64,000 nt of DNA from Coptis chinensis (taxonomy: Eukaryota > Streptophyta > Magnoliopsida > Ranunculales > Ranunculaceae), in the NCBI GenBank assembly GCA_015680905.1, contig CM027381.1:1441501-1505500 (forward strand), written 5' to 3'. Shown in pieces: positions 11,930 through 24,939 of the stretch; within the stretch, counting starts at the first letter, position 1, and each line of letters starts with the position of its first letter. The position numbers and the translations under genes are program-made. Below the pieces are notes generated by a model. The model was given only the letters and a program-made list of their open reading frames with translations, searched no databases and was not told the DNA's origin.

Positions 11930-14900
11930 TGTAACGCCCGTATTTAAAATACTTATTTATTTATTAATTAATTAATTTATTTATTTATTTAAAATTCATT
12001 GAATTGGATTTGGGATATGTGGGACTGGTTTCTGGGGCCGAGTCTATGTTAGGCTTGGGTTTCAAACCCAAGTATATATTCGTATTGTTCTGGAGAATAG
12101 GGTTCTTAGATAATAAAATAATAAAAATGGATGCGGCTTGTTTGCTCGAGCGTTGGAGCGCGACGACTCGGACTATGATGAATTCGTAAGAGCTGTTAAT
12201 ACAGGTGAGTAGTTATAGTTTTCTGTTTTCACCATATCTACGGGTACTATACGTACATAGTTTTTCTTCCGCTCAGTTTTTATCTGTTTTTCTCTGTCTT
12301 TATTTTTCTGTTCATTTTGTGAATTGTTGAACTGGTTAGAGGTTAATATTTTCAGTGCTTAACCATTGAAACATTAAAACTCTTAAGTGAACTGTTGGAA
12401 CTCGGAAGAGGTCAGAAATGGCAGCGCGAACCCCAAACCTTGTCCTGTATTGTATGTTTATCATGGAACCATTATGGTGTTGTGTGGGTATATGGTTTAG
12501 AACTGTTGTATTGTGTTATGGATTGGGTAAACTGTTGGTGGTGTGGGAAGATTGTCGGTTTGATGTTGGGGTGATGTCGGGGTTGTTGTTAGCTTTGAAT
12601 AGCGTCAATGGAGGTTGAGTTGTTTCTATAAGTGGTGAATGATGTTGGAATCGAGTTGGGTAGTATAGTATAGTGTGGGTTTTGGTTAGGGATCAAAACC
12701 CAACTGTTTCAATGGGTGGGGAGGTGCTGTTGAAGCTTGGGTGTTCGTTAATGGCGGCCAAAAATTTACAGATATAGTTTGGATAAGATTGTGAATTTAA
12801 GAATTTGAGGTTATTACTTTTATTAAAGTTGTTTGGTTTTTGCCAAGGGTAAAAACCGATATGATGAAGTGGGAGGAGGAGGAGAACCCGATTTGGTGGC
12901 TGGTGGTGGGAGGCTGCTGGAGCAGCTGATGGAGAAGACGACTTGGTTAGAACTTGGCTTGGGCTTGGGTCGGGACCAAGTGGGTCGGTTTTGTTTGGGC
13001 CCGATTCTATTTTAGTTGTTGGGCCCGATTCTATTTTGTTTAGTGATGGGCCGATATTAATCTTTTTGGTTGGGGCCTGTTCTAATTTTTGTGTACATGG
13101 ACCAGTTCTCTTTTATTTTTGTGGGTTGGTCCATTATTGTTTTAAGTGGATCTGTTCCCTCTAGATATTTCTAGTTGGGCTAAATCTATTGTTGGGCCGG
13201 TTTCTAGTTTGGTTTTTATGTTGGATCTGGCTAACATTATTTGAACCTTTGGTTGAGTCACAGGCTTGGCTAGTTGGGTCCGAACCATGGCCTTAACCAT
13301 GACTTTAGCCATGAGCCCATGAGCCATGCACCTTTACCTTAGCCATGCCATGAACTTTGACCTTAGCCATGAACCATGGCTATGACCATGAACTGTTGAA
13401 CATGGAAACAACAGTTTGACTTTGACAATGACGTGTTGACTTTGACCGTTGACCATTGACTGTTGACCGTTTACCGTTGAATATTGACTTTTTCCAGATT
13501 TTCACATATTTAGGAATATGGACAAATTTAGTAATAAAATATTGTCAGAAATTGTATAACTTTGTTTGTCATTATCTAATTAAGATTTGACGTGAGTAGT
13601 GTGTAAATAATATAAATATTGGCACGTAACAAGAGGGGAATTCGTATAAAACTTAGATATATATGTTTTTATGAGAATTAAATCGTACATGGACTCAGAT
13701 TCATAGACTTTAGTTTTGGGGTTTTTGATGGTTGATCAGTTTGACCTGACTGGTAATTTGGACTCGAATAATAATGCGTGCCTTTGAGGGTGACTTGAGT
13801 TCACATAAATATATTGAACGAATAGATTTCATGATTGATTATTATTATGAGTTGCTACTTAAATGAATTGTAGTATATATGAAGGCTGAGATATTCCATA
13901 TGGTGTAGTGCAATATATAATTGGCACGTGAAATAATAAGTTTCGAGATTTGATATAGAGATATTTGGATATCGTGCAATGAATAGTATTGGCACGTGAT
14001 AATGTGGATTGTATTATAGTGAGAAACGTTGAGCTTCAGTACAATTAAGTATACTGGCATGAGATAGAATAAGAATTATTCTGAGATATAAATGTATGAC
14101 ACCTGAATAAATTATGTAATGAAAATCCTAGAACCTATCTACCACAACTCATATGATTTGGCCTTTGTGATGGGCGTATGTGATATAATTGGCCCTTCGG
14201 GGGTTTCAATGAATCTGAATGGCCCTTCTGGCATTTCAGTGAAGCTGAATGGCCCTTCTGGCGTAGCCGAATGGTGACTTGATTATTCCATTCGCAAAAC
14301 TAGAACGAGACGCGTGATATTTTATGCTGAATAGTGACAGTACTTACATAATGGCTTTCGTGTGAGGGTTACTTGGTGTGCGGCATCCCGCTCAGGGTAG
14401 TTACGCACGGAGTGGTTCATTATGTAAGGGGAGACATGTGGATGTACATGTTCGGCGTTGGGAAGCGATTGTGGTAGCCAGGGAAACTAGGTAAGACATA
14501 GTTACGACGTGATTTTAGGGACACGCAAAGAAAGCTTTAATTAATATAATTATGATAATATGTTGGTTAATGATATATCTTTAGATAGATGATTGTATAT
14601 GGTTTTGCAGAAGGGTGGGTCAAACTAATTATTTGTGCAGAGATGACCTACTCTGTAATTGAGCATGAAATGCGGTAAGTATAGAATATGCTTGGCTGGC
14701 TATTAGTTTAGTTAGAACTTAAGGCGCCTCGTGGAGGAACTAAATGCCTTTTTATTATGCATATGGTTTGTTGTGTGGTTAGTGGGAAGTTAAGGCGCTT
14801 CAGTGGAGGAACTACCTACCTTACTTATTGTAGTTAAGAATGTCGTATTAGTTGTTGGAAGTTAAGGCGCCTCGGTGGAGGAACTAACTGCCTTATGGAT

Positions 14901-15392
14901 TGTGTATGTATATGTATAAATATATGTTATATTTTAGAGCTACTCACACCAGCATTTTTATAATGCTGACCCGATTTGTATGTTTGCTTACCGGGTGTGT
15001 TTATTAAATGAACATAGTTGATAAGTCTTGATAGGTTTAATGTTGAAGAAGGTTGTTTGCTGCTTGTGGTTTATGTTAGCGTTACATTTCAAGATAGGTT
15101 TTGTTTTCCCTTGAGGTGATATAGATTTTCAGTTGAGACAATGTTATTTATATTTTCATTTGTAATTTTAAATAAAGAGTTATTGAAAAGAGATTTGTAA
15201 CCTAATCTTATTTGTGAATTTTTGTAATGAAGAGGACTTTTGTTTAATTGAAATTTTTATTGGTTTTTAATTATCCGCATATTTAAACTGTTTATGGGTT
15301 TTTGGGAGTTGAGAGTGCGTCATACCTCGAAGATCGAAGAGTCGGGAACAAATATTGTTTTTCCGAATTTTGTCGAAATTCGGGGTGTGACA
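11930..15392. mobile_element. Solo LTR of a Tekay/Del-like chromovirus, ~3.46 kb
   Basis: It starts TGTAACGCCCGT and ends GGGGTGTGACA, flanked by AAAAT (11925-11929) and AAAAG (15393-15397), a 5-bp duplication with one mismatch. The interrupted LTR of A resumes exactly after it. The length and the TGTAACGCCC/TGTCACACCCC ends fit Tekay-type LTRs. No coding frame or internal region is present, so it is a solo LTR from LTR-LTR recombination. Inside are short arrays: GGCCCTTCTGGC words (about 14190-14270) and three copies (14715, 14784, 14857) of a block with TTAAGGCGC and GTGGAGGAACTA. The orientation is not settled. Confidence 0.75.
13416..13488. promoter_or_regulatory. Dense W-box (TTGAC) cluster in the solo LTR
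   Basis: Eight TTGAC cores lie in 73 bp (13416, 13422, 13436, 13442, 13449, 13456, 13463, 13484), several as TTGACC. TTGAC(C/T) is the WRKY-factor binding core. It may be a stress-responsive LTR enhancer or simply a repeat-expanded motif. Confidence 0.45.
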
Positions 15393-15397
15393 AAAAG

Positions 15398-15442
15398 TAT
15401 TATTGTTAAGGGGTTAAAACTGCAGTTTTGGGCTTTTATCAA
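15398..15442 (-). repeat. Element A 3' LTR, last segment
   Basis: Continues the LTR after the solo-LTR insertion and ends in TTTTATCA, against CTTATCA in the right copy. Confidence 0.85.
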
Positions 15443-17257
15443 ACCACCCCCAAATAGCATTTTGCTTGACCTCAAGCAAATATGAGAAATTAGAATAAGT
15501 GACCAAAAATAGAGTTCTAACTACTCTCGTTTCGCCGAGTACGATTGCATTGACCATATGCAACAAGGCCTTAAACCAATAGGAATTTCTTAGTGGACAA
15601 GTTATAGCCTCGTGAGAGTTTTCCAGTAAAGTTACTCACAAACTTCATTTATACTACAACGACTAAGAAATAAAACTATTGTTTCCTTCTTTATGTCTCA
15701 ACTATCTATACATCTCACTTAGCAATGAATACAGAATAATCAAGTCAAAACCTAAGCTAATATATGCATAATAATCAATCATCTACGAATAAACATATAT
15801 ACAATGAGTAATATTATGAAATGCACTAGCAGGTCCGTTTCTGAAACTCGGAATAGCATCCTTAAGTAGGTCCTCACATAAATGTCAAGGCAAAAACCAC
15901 TCTGATTTTTCCACTCAAGTTTTGCTACTCCAGTGTGCAGTGGGCACACTTTACCTTATAATCTCAATGACACACAAGGAAGCCGGAGTCGATCAAACAC
16001 ATCTGCCACTTACTATCACACTAACCTATTCCTAATTGAGCTAGAGGTCTTTATTAGGTGTTGCGAGGATTAGGAGATGGTTTAAGAAGGAAGGAAATGG
16101 ATATTCAAAAAGGACAAGTCTGAGATAATAGGGTCTTCATATTACGTAACTAGAGAAACCCTTGTTCTTTTGCTTCTACACTTTGTTTCCATCCTTAGCC
16201 TTTTTATTTTGGCTTTTTGACTCATTTTATTCTATTTTTAAAGTTTTTATTTTGTTTCTATTTCTATTTTTCTTTTCTTTTCTTTGGATGGAAACTTCTT
16301 TTCCTTTTCTTTTTTGAAGCAACTAACTAATTTTTGTTTACACAGGTTTTTCCTTTCTCTTTTCTTCACTCATCCTATTCTCAAACTTATTCTATAGTGG
16401 GTAGGTTGATTTTTTTTTTTTTTTTTTTTGTTTTGTTTTTGTAACAGGGTAAAGGATTTGCGGTTTATGAAAGGCTAAAGAAAGGCTTAAAGGGGCGACT
16501 AGCAGAAAATAATTTCATAAGGTTTGAATTTCTGACTATTTCGATCCAAAGAGGGCCTAAATTCTCGCTTAGGATATGGTATAGTGATCAAGCAAGTGGA
16601 CATGTGATTTCTCTATCCGGATTTTACTTCTCCCTTGTGTCATTTCTCAAATGTTTCACTCATATAAGGCTTTAGGCTATATTCTCACAGGATTTGTAGA
16701 ATAAGTACTCTAGCCTAGATTTCAGAAACTTACTGCCAACAATCATAGATACTCATGTAATATATTTATAGATAGATGCAAGGATTATTACCTACATATT
16801 AACCTAAGTTTCTAAAAATTATTCTAATGTGTGAGACTTCTAGATTATTTAGAGCATAGAGAAAGAAAACAATACCAATATTCCTAAGTGTATAGCATAA
16901 CTTTTTATTTATTTATTTTTTGAAATTTTTGAATTTTTATCAGAAAACAAGTGCATACTGTACATATCTATATCCTAACAGATGCCTTAATTACACGTGT
17001 TTCTATCCCCCCCCCCCCCCCAAACAAGAAGCATGCTTTGTCTTCAAAGTATTTAAATAAAAAGGGTAGGAAAATACCATGAAAATGCGTGAAATTCTGG
17101 AACATCTACAAAACAAGGTTAAAACATACTAATATAGAAAAATAAAAACAGACTCAACTCTATAGGAGTTCCACCCATTATGGGGTTAACAAGAATTAAA
17201 TTGCTTGGGACATAAGCAGACACTAACTGAAACTAAAACTTACCTCCTCTCCCGCAT
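15443..17257 (-). other. Element A 3' UTR with polypurine tract
   Basis: Adjacent to the LTR is CCACCCCCAAATA (15445-15457), on - TATTTGGGGGTGG, the polypurine tract. The rest is AT-rich with a poly-T run near 16410-16435 and a C-run at 17007-17021 that replaces the second tract copy seen in element B. It aligns by eye along its length with 18897-20627 in B. Confidence 0.75.
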
Positions 17258-17410
17258 TTACTCGTCATCCTCCTCATCATCCTCTTTAAAGAGATAAGGT
17301 TCCTTCGCGTCCTGCCATGCCATGATAACTTGCCAAGCCTGTCGCCGGGTGTCATCAACTCGTGCTAACCTGTCGAGTGTTACTATATCGAATGAGGTGT
17401 AAGGGGCAAC
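17258..17410 (-). pseudogene. Element A ORF2, C-terminal part (cut by element B)
   Basis: The - frame ends with WQDAKEPYLFKEDDEEDDE and a TAA at 17258-17260. It parallels the end of B's ORF2, which has the same MAWQ...KEP motif and acidic tail. The N-terminal half lies at 31389-32010; element B with its GCAAC duplication separates them. The function is unknown; see the element B entry. Confidence 0.6.
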
Positions 17411-18896
17411 TGATAAACTGTAAAATAAATAGTTTTACTAATGAATAAAGCGATGAAACTCTAAACGAAAGTAAAACTAAAACTACTTTGTTACTAGATT
17501 TATCAAAGATTTCTACTCTCAATCCTATTGAGATATAGTGGAGTAGATGATTCGTTCCACTCCTAATTCTTTCACATGTAATGTTTTCTAAGTCTAATCA
17601 ATTTTAACTAAAGTCTAATGAGAGATTTACGAATTATAAACTACGATGCAACTACCCACAAGATACGACTAATTAATTACAGAATGCTGCGTTGATTCTA
17701 TGATAAGGAATTAGGGGGGATTGATTCCACCTTAACTCAACTTAACTTACTAACGACGAATCATCGTAATCCGAATTGAACTGCTACGCAGAACAATTGG
17801 TTCTTCCTAATCCCTAATTACACATGGCACTTCTACCAATTCATAACTAGCATGTGAACGATTAAACCCATTCTCATGGTGAATTAATCGTTTCTAGAGT
17901 GGAATAGAAATTACGACGACTCTTCGATAATCGGAATCAAGCTTTCATCAAGGCTTCTTAACCCCCTCTAATGGAGGTTTAGCCGAGAATCATTATGCAC
18001 TCATTTTCGATATGAAATTGAATACGACATAATATAAAGATTCTAACTTTATGAATTTTAACTAGACAATAATCCAACCCGAAATCAATAACTACGAAAT
18101 GAATAACAAACAATAAATGAAATTAGATCTAACAAAATTTAAATGACAAAATCGAATTTGATCAATAATAAACTACTTTATTTATCTAATCAAGCAATAA
18201 CAATATTTTAAAGGTTTAATCTAAAACCAGGATGAAATGAAACTAAACTTAATTAAAAACTATTAAAACTAGATCTAGAAGCTATTCTAATGGCTACTTT
18301 CTATCCTAAGCTCCTAGATATCTTAAGAGTTAAGTCTTCTTTGTTGATAAGGAGGAAATCAGATCCAAAATCGTGCATGGGCTTGGAGCCATGTTTTGGG
18401 CCGGAAAATCGGGCCCAAAACCCAATTTCTTTAATCCAAAAAAGGCTCTTCAGCTGGATTCGGCTTCAATAGACTTTTAGTCCACTTTTGCTCTGATTAG
18501 GACAAATCTTGGACCATTGGAAAGCTCTTCCTGAGCCGGTCATTTTGACATAAGGTAGGCCCAATTCCGAGGTCTGAGTCCAAAGATATGGTTTTCGGAA
18601 GTTCTGCTGACTTTGAGCACTGTTTCTGCCCGCATGGACTTTGACTTTTCATCTTTTGACCGGGCTTTACAGAGGCTTTGTCTTCTTGAAAATTGGCCTT
18701 TAATCACAGAACTCCTTAGCAACCGACCTTTGCTCCTTTATCTCGCTAAAGTGGCACATTTCGCACATAATGGACTTTGAAGCCCTCGAAATGCATAAAA
18801 ACACGTAATCAATATTAACTCTTACTTATTATTCACATAATTGGTCTAAAAGTACGATTGTTAAGGTGTTAAAACTACAGTTTTGGGCTCTTATCA
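17411..18896 (-). repeat. Element B 3' LTR
   Basis: Near-identical to 29894-31383; the visible differences cluster around 17752-17810. It is bounded by GCAAC on the outside and by the polypurine tract on the inside. Confidence 0.92.
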
Positions 18897-20627
18897 AACC
18901 ACCCCCAAACAGCATTTTGCTTGTCCTCAAGCAAATATGAGAAATTAGAATAAGTGACCAAAAATGGAGTTCTAACTACTCTCGTTTCGCTGAGTGCGAT
19001 TGCATTTACCATATGCAATAAGGCTTTAAACCACTAGGAATTCCCTAATGGACGAGTTATAGCCTCGTGAGAGTTTTCCAGTGAAGGTACTCACAAACTT
19101 CATCTATACTACAATGACTAAGAAATAAAACTATTGTTTCCTTATTCATGCTCCCAATTATCTATACATCTCACTAGTAACGCATACAGAAATATCAAGT
19201 CGAAACCTAAGTTAATATATGCATAATAATAAATATAATAGTCAAGATACAACACTCTGATTTTTCCACTCAAGTTTTGCTACTCCAGTGCGCAGTGGGC
19301 ACACTTTACCTTACAATCTCAATGACACACAAGGAAGCCGGAGTCGATCAACACATCTGCCGCTTACTATCACACTAACCTATTCCTAATTGAGCTAGAG
19401 GTCTTTATTAGGTGTTGCGGGGACTAGGAGATGGTTTAAGAAGGAAGGAAATGGATATTCAAAAAGGACAAGTCTGAGATAATAGAGTCTTCATATTATG
19501 TTACTAGAGAAACCCTTGCTATTTACTTTTGCTTCTACACTTTGTTTCCATCCTTAGCCATTTTTTTTTTCTTTGGCTTTTGACTCCTTTTATTCTATTT
19601 TTTGGAGTTTTTATTTTATTTTATTTCTATTTTTCTTTTTCTTTTCCTTGGATGGAAACTTCTTTTCTTTTTCTGAAGCAACTAACTAATTTTTGTTTAC
19701 GTAGGTTTTTATCTTCTTCGTTCTTCACTCATTCTATTCTTAGACTTATTCTAGATTGGGTAAGTTGATTTTTTTTTTTTTTTTTTTTTTTTAAAATTTG
19801 TTTTGTTTTTGTAACAGGGTAAAAGATTTGTGGTTTATGAAAGGCTAAAGAAAGGCTTAGAGGGGCGACTAGCGTTTAATAATTCATAGGTTTGAATTTC
19901 TGGCTATATCGATCCAAAGAGGGCCTAAATTCTCGCTTAGGATATGGTTTAGTGATCAAGCAAGTGGACGTGTGATTTCTCTATCCGGATTTTACTTCTC
20001 CCTTGTGTCATATCTCAAATATTTCGCTCATATAAGGCTTTAGGCTATATTCTCACAGGATTTGTAGAATAAGTACTCTAGCCTAGAGTTCATATACTTA
20101 CTGTTAACAATCATAGATACTCATGTAATATATTTATAGATAGATGCAAGAATTATTACCTACATATTAACCTAAGTTTCGAAAGACTATTCTAATGCAA
20201 CACTACATGAGACTTCTAGATTATTAAGAGCATAAAGAAAGAACAATACCGATATTCCTAAGTGTATAGCATAAACTTTTTTATTTATATTTTTGAATTT
20301 TTTTTTTAAATTTTACTAGAAAACAAGTGCATATTATACATATATATATCCTAACAGATTCCTTAATTACACGTGTTTCTATCCCCACCCCCAAACAAGA
20401 AATATGCTTTGTTCTCAAAGTATTTAAATAGATAGGGTAGGAAAAATACCATGGAAACGAGTGAAATTCTAGAACATCTGCAAAACCAGGTTATACATAC
20501 TAATATAGAAAAGAAAACTGACGCAACTTTGTAAGAGTTCCACCCATTATGGGGTTAACAAGAATAAAATTGCTTGGGACATAAGCAGACACTAACTGGA
20601 ATTAAAACTGACCTTATTCTCCCGCTT
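18897..20627 (-). other. Element B 3' UTR
   Basis: A long AT-rich non-coding segment with a ~25-nt poly-T run at about 19769-19793. The tract core CCACCCCCAAACA is present at the LTR (18899-18911) and again at 20385-20397, 231 nt after the ORF2 stop. Confidence 0.75.
18899..18911 (-). promoter_or_regulatory. Polypurine tract of element B
   Basis: On - it reads TGTTTGGGGGTGG immediately before TTTGATAA at the LTR start, the site where plus-strand DNA synthesis is primed in gypsy elements. Exact copies lie at 20385-20397, 22215-22227 and 25616-25628. Confidence 0.75.
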
Positions 20628-21782
20628 TTATTCTTCATCCTCCTCATCCTCTTCTTCTATAAAGAAGTGAGGTTCCTTCGTCTGCCATGCCATGATAATT
20701 TGCCGGGCTTCCCGCCATTTATCATCTATTATTGCTAACCTCTTAAAAGCCACTTGAATTACGACGGGTGTAGGGTGCAACCTGATGAGATTGTATCCTC
20801 CACCTTTGCCAAGTCATTGCACGGAAAGATCGAATAATACTATTGGTGGGTCGCACAGTGTCAACCGTAATCTAATCCGTGAAACGTGTACAAAAAATAT
20901 GGAAGAAACATAACATAATACGGGAAATTAGAACAGGCATAAGAAGGTACTTATGCCTCATGCTATGGGCTCGTGCTAAACTAGATATCAAGGTTCTGGG
21001 AAGGTCATGGCACATACGTCCTGTGGCTAAAGCAAGGAAGACGCTGCAAGTGGCATCATTCACAGAAGAAAAACGCCATTCCCCTAAAATGTTTAGCATG
21101 ATCCAAAACATAACAGTTCCTATGTTCATGGACAGGCTACCAAAGGCGAAGTTATATTCCCCTTGGTCCTCGATACGGAAAATGCCTGCGCCATACGACT
21201 CATGTAAAAACTCATAAGTGTAGACATGCATATTATCTACCCAATAGCACCATGGGTCTTGTATTTCAGCGGGCATAGCAAGTCCAAGAACAAATGCTAG
21301 CAAGAACCTGGTAATTTCTATTGGTTCATCATTAATGTTGATGCAGAACACTTGTTCTCCATCCGGTCTCTCAAAGAAAATACAATTATCATAAAAATAA
21401 GATGCAAGTGCTGGAGAAGAAAGTTTATCGAGTCTTACCATAAGCGGTTCCCAACCTACGATGTGATCACCTCATGAAAACCAATCACCATAAGTAGTGC
21501 TTTGGAACAAATCTTGAAAAGACTGTTCCGTATTATTGTAGGAGATGTCATCTCAAACGACCCTCTGGAACAGTACCGCAAATCGATCCGGGAACAACCC
21601 GCAGAAAACTGGAAATTTATGGTCTCACGAGGTCGTCGAGGTACAGTCTTGCTCCGGCTTGAAGCAGAGTGCTTCGGGTGCTTTGGATGTACATGTGTTA
21701 TGGCGCGGGTGCACTCCTCTTGGGCTGCAGGTGTGCTTTCGGTGTAAAATTCGACAATGGCTAGAAGCGAAAAGCGCTCCAA
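20628..21782 (-). pseudogene. Element B ORF2: Athila 3' ORF of unknown function, one or more frameshifts
   Basis: The frames on - are 21782-21456, 21441-20872 and an extension to a stop at 20628-20630. The central part has MNIGTVMFWIMLNILGEWRF and SMRHKYLLMPVLISRIML, and the end is WQTKEPHFFIEEEDEEDEE, an acidic tail. It takes the place of the env-like ORF3 of Athila, but no clear signal peptide or transmembrane pair is seen, so I do not call it an envelope. It resembles the putative plant transposon protein domain seen better in ORF1. The closest partner is A's ORF2 (17258-17410 plus 31389-32010). It has its own TATA box upstream. Confidence 0.55.
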
Positions 21783-21905
21783 TCAAGCCTTGAGTGCCCG
21801 AGGTGTTGATTTGTGAAAATGGTGAAGAACAACGGGAAACGTGGGAGTGAAAGGTGAGAGATGGAAGTTAGGTGTAGTGTGGGTTGTGAGTGTAGAATGA
21901 ATGAA

Positions 21906-21914
21906 GTTTTTATA
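21906..21914 (-). promoter_or_regulatory. Internal TATA box before ORF2 (element B)
   Basis: On - it reads CCTATAAAAACTTC, about 125 nt upstream of the ORF2 frame, followed by a pyrimidine/A leader (CATTC, CTACACTCACAACCC). The same arrangement is conserved in element A at 32112-32121. Confidence 0.5.
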
Positions 21915-22214
21915 GGTTTTAAGTTGCTAAAACGAATTGGAAAGTTGCCAAAAAGCTTTTACGGCAATTTCCGAAAATACTAAAATTTTCAAACCCGAAA
22001 ACGGAAACAACTGAAACAACTCATATTCTTGATTCTAAAAACAACCCTAGTATCTTTTAGGTTGAATTTAGGATAAAACTACCTAACTTATCGAGATTTC
22101 ATCCTACCCAATATTTATTCATAGATATTCCCATATCGGCAATATTCTCACCCTAACTCCGAAATAACTTCTAGAAATGAGGGTCATATAAAAATCATGC
22201 TGGAATAAATAATA

Positions 22215-22227
22215 CCACCCCCAAACA
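22215..22227 (-). promoter_or_regulatory. Internal copy of the polypurine-tract core (after ORF1)
   Basis: On - TGTTTGGGGGTGG, 166 nt after the ORF1 stop (22393). Exact match to the LTR-adjacent tract; flanks differ. Confidence 0.5.
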
Positions 22228-22392
22228 ATTTGGGAAGGTGGGATCAATATGAAACAATCACGCACAATGAAAATAACCACATTATATTAATTTTTTCATT
22301 CAAAGTACATTTCACTACAAAATTCAAATCTACGAAAGTTAAAACTTACATTAAAAATAAATAACAACAATAATAAATAACAACATCAAATA

Positions 22393-24939
22393 TCAATCTA
22401 TAGAATCTCTAAACACGTCGCTACTGGTAGCGGAGGGCACATCCTCAAGAAGTGGCTCCTGAGCTCCCGATGTCTCATTTCCCTGCGTCTTCCGGCGAAG
22501 ACGCTCGTGCCTCACAGCTGTATCCTCAGAAGAACTCCAGTGGGGTGGGAAGCGTGCAAGCATATCGACGTGAAATTGGCGCTGAGATTCCAGCTCAGCC
22601 CTCTGATAAGCACCCAAAAGTGTATTATGAAACCCCGTTGAGACATATAAATTTGGCTAACTATGTGTTTAATAATCATGAAATAAATATGTTTTCATAC
22701 TTTTGCAGGTATTCGCAGTAAACATGGAAATATGGTTTAAACCTGCAATAAAACACGAGAAACGACATGTATATGAATTCTTCCAAATCCGCACAGAAGC
22801 ATCAAACTTACGAAGCTCCTACCTCTTGAACCCGGGACTCGAATCGACAAGTGAGCTGTTCGGATAATCGGGCGATGAACTCTACGATATAGGGGAAGTT
22901 GTAAAATTGCCCAAAGATCGGACCGCCACTGGACTGCACATAAGACCTACTATACGGGCCCGCAAGATTGGATGAGTCATCAATCATGGAGCATGTCAAG
23001 ACAAAATTGACAAATTATTGGTGCAAAGTTGACACCTTGCATGTAATTAATTAGATTAGGTGTTAATAGTGAAAAAAAAACAAGGTGTCACTTTGTTTTA
23101 ATGTGGTGGATAAAAATGAAGTAAATGTAGTTTGATGTTTCACATGGGAGGAAATAAGATGTCTCTCAGATAAAGAAGAAAGCAAAACAAAGGGGACACT
23201 CCATTTACTCTCTTGACTTCTTTTCCTTACCTTGTATTATTTTAGTTCCTTAGTCATTCTTATTATTTAGTTTTTAGTTTTTAGTAAGAAAGCTTGTAAT
23301 AGTTTTAATGGAGGAAACTTTGGTTTTCTTCTAGAGAATAAATAAAAAGCAAGTGAGTTTAGTTAGTTTTTCTTCTTCCTCTTCCTCTCTATCTTTTTGT
23401 TCTTCAAGTTTGTAATCCTTTATTCCAAGGATCATGAGCTAACTTCCCTTTTGGGGAGTTAATCCAACTCATGTGAGGGAAAATAATTGTTGTTGGCTTG
23501 GTAGGTTGTTAGAAAGAACAACTAGACCTACATCCTATCCCAAAATGATAGTTGGTGTAGTGTCTAGTTAGGAATCAAGTAATGAGCTTAGAGATAAGTC
23601 ATTATTTGATTCCAATTGCTAACATGTATGAGTTTAGAAATGAACCATACATGTTAGGGATCAAGTTTTCTTCCATTAGGGCTTGTCTATGAGTCTAGGA
23701 AGAATCAAATTCACCCTTTCAAATCAACAACTAAATGTTATTTTCACATGAGGAGGATTAGCTTTCCACCTTTTCTTTGTTAAATTGTATTTTGTCTTAG
23801 TTTCATACTTCGAATCTTAATGTTTTTCTTTAATGTTTGTGTAGGAAATAAACCTAGTATTAATATAAACTTACTCACTAGTTCCCTAAGAGTAACAACC
23901 AAGTTGTAGATGTCCTAACCTTTAGGTTGGTTCGATCCTTACTTCAACTTTACGAACGCGAAGATCGTGAGTAAGGAACTTTGAATTCGCTTTTGCACCA
24001 AATTAGAGAATCAATCTTTAAACGTAGTAAAAGTGTAATATCACCTTCATCTGTTCCCACTGCTCATCCTCGCGCTGGGTACGAATCTCAAAGTTATAAT
24101 GCATAGTAGCCTGTCGAGTCCGGAGGTCTTCGCAAATAGTATTGAGGGAACACATGCCACGATGGATCATAGCCATGCGTTCTGCATCTGACGTACACCT
24201 CTCCAAGGCATCGGCATCAAAACATGCCATGTCATCCTCATTCTCCGAGTCATTTTCATTCTCCGAGTCATTCTCATCGACTACCCTATCCTCAGGTAAC
24301 CTCCAAACTCGTTGGATACACTCCTTATAAATACGACGATTTCGGTGTAGGGTGAGGCAAATCCTATTAGACATCGGAGTTGCTCTCAACTTTAGCATGA
24401 TCTTGGTTATCAAAACAGGGAGAGGTGCAATAGACTTCCCCACTCCCATAATCATGTTAAGCAAAAACTCCAAAATACAGAACTCATACTTCTGCTCCTG
24501 GAGTATCCATAGAACATGAAGGCAGTTCTGACCGATGTCGCTGACCTTCTCCTTCCCTATGACATTCCTACCAATCCACTGAGCTACAGCCAGCTGGTTG
24601 GTTCTGAGGAATGCCTGGCGAACACAATGCGAGCTCGCATTGTAGTTCCCTTCGGTAACAGTCGCGTGCATTAAGATGGATTCTAGGCGGAATGCCTAGA
24701 ATCTCAGCCAACAACCCAACAAATACTTCTTTCCTCCTCTTTGCCACCGTAACAAAAATTTGATTCCCCTCCAACTCCCTCGTGTTGTAAAACCGTCGGA
24801 CTAACTCTTCGTGGTAAAAGTTGTCGGTCGAGTACCACAAGCTATTCCAATCTTTACTAACCATTTCATCACCGTAAAACGGCGCGAAATGGTCGCCAGT
24901 AAATGCTTGCTCTGGCAAAATTCGGCGTTGTTGAGCCAT
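22393..24939 (-). pseudogene. Element B ORF1: putative plant transposon protein (PF20167-like), split by a solo LTR
   Basis: It begins MAQQRRILPEQAFTGDHF at 24939. LVRRFYNTRELEG and LLAEILGIPPR are followed by a frameshift near 24675, then LMHATVTEG..., a helical region with NMIMGVGKSIAPLPVLITK, and an acidic stretch of repeated DSENEND. This matches the layout of the 'putative plant transposon protein' domain family common in Athila-like ORFs. The frame runs to 24049, is broken by the solo LTR (22604-24043), and resumes with RAELESQRQFHVDM to a stop at 22393. Joining across the insertion with one CC(C/T)TC copy keeps the frame. Element A has no counterpart. The biochemical role is unknown. 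Confidence 0.6.
22604..24043 (+). mobile_element. Solo LTR (TGATAAGCACCC type), 1440 bp, inside ORF1 of element B
   Basis: It starts TGATAAGCACCCAAAAG and ends GTAATATCA, flanked by CCCTC (22599-22603) and CCTTC (24044-24048), a 5-bp duplication with one mismatch. A pyrimidine-rich R-like zone lies near 23360-23400. No gag, primer site or second LTR is present. The start resembles the LTR at 908, so the two families are related. Confidence 0.75.

Noticed and set aside
20872..21441. Retroviral-type envelope protein
   Set aside because: It sits where Athila env-like ORFs sit, but no signal peptide, furin-like site or paired membrane segments are visible; kept as unknown ORF2.
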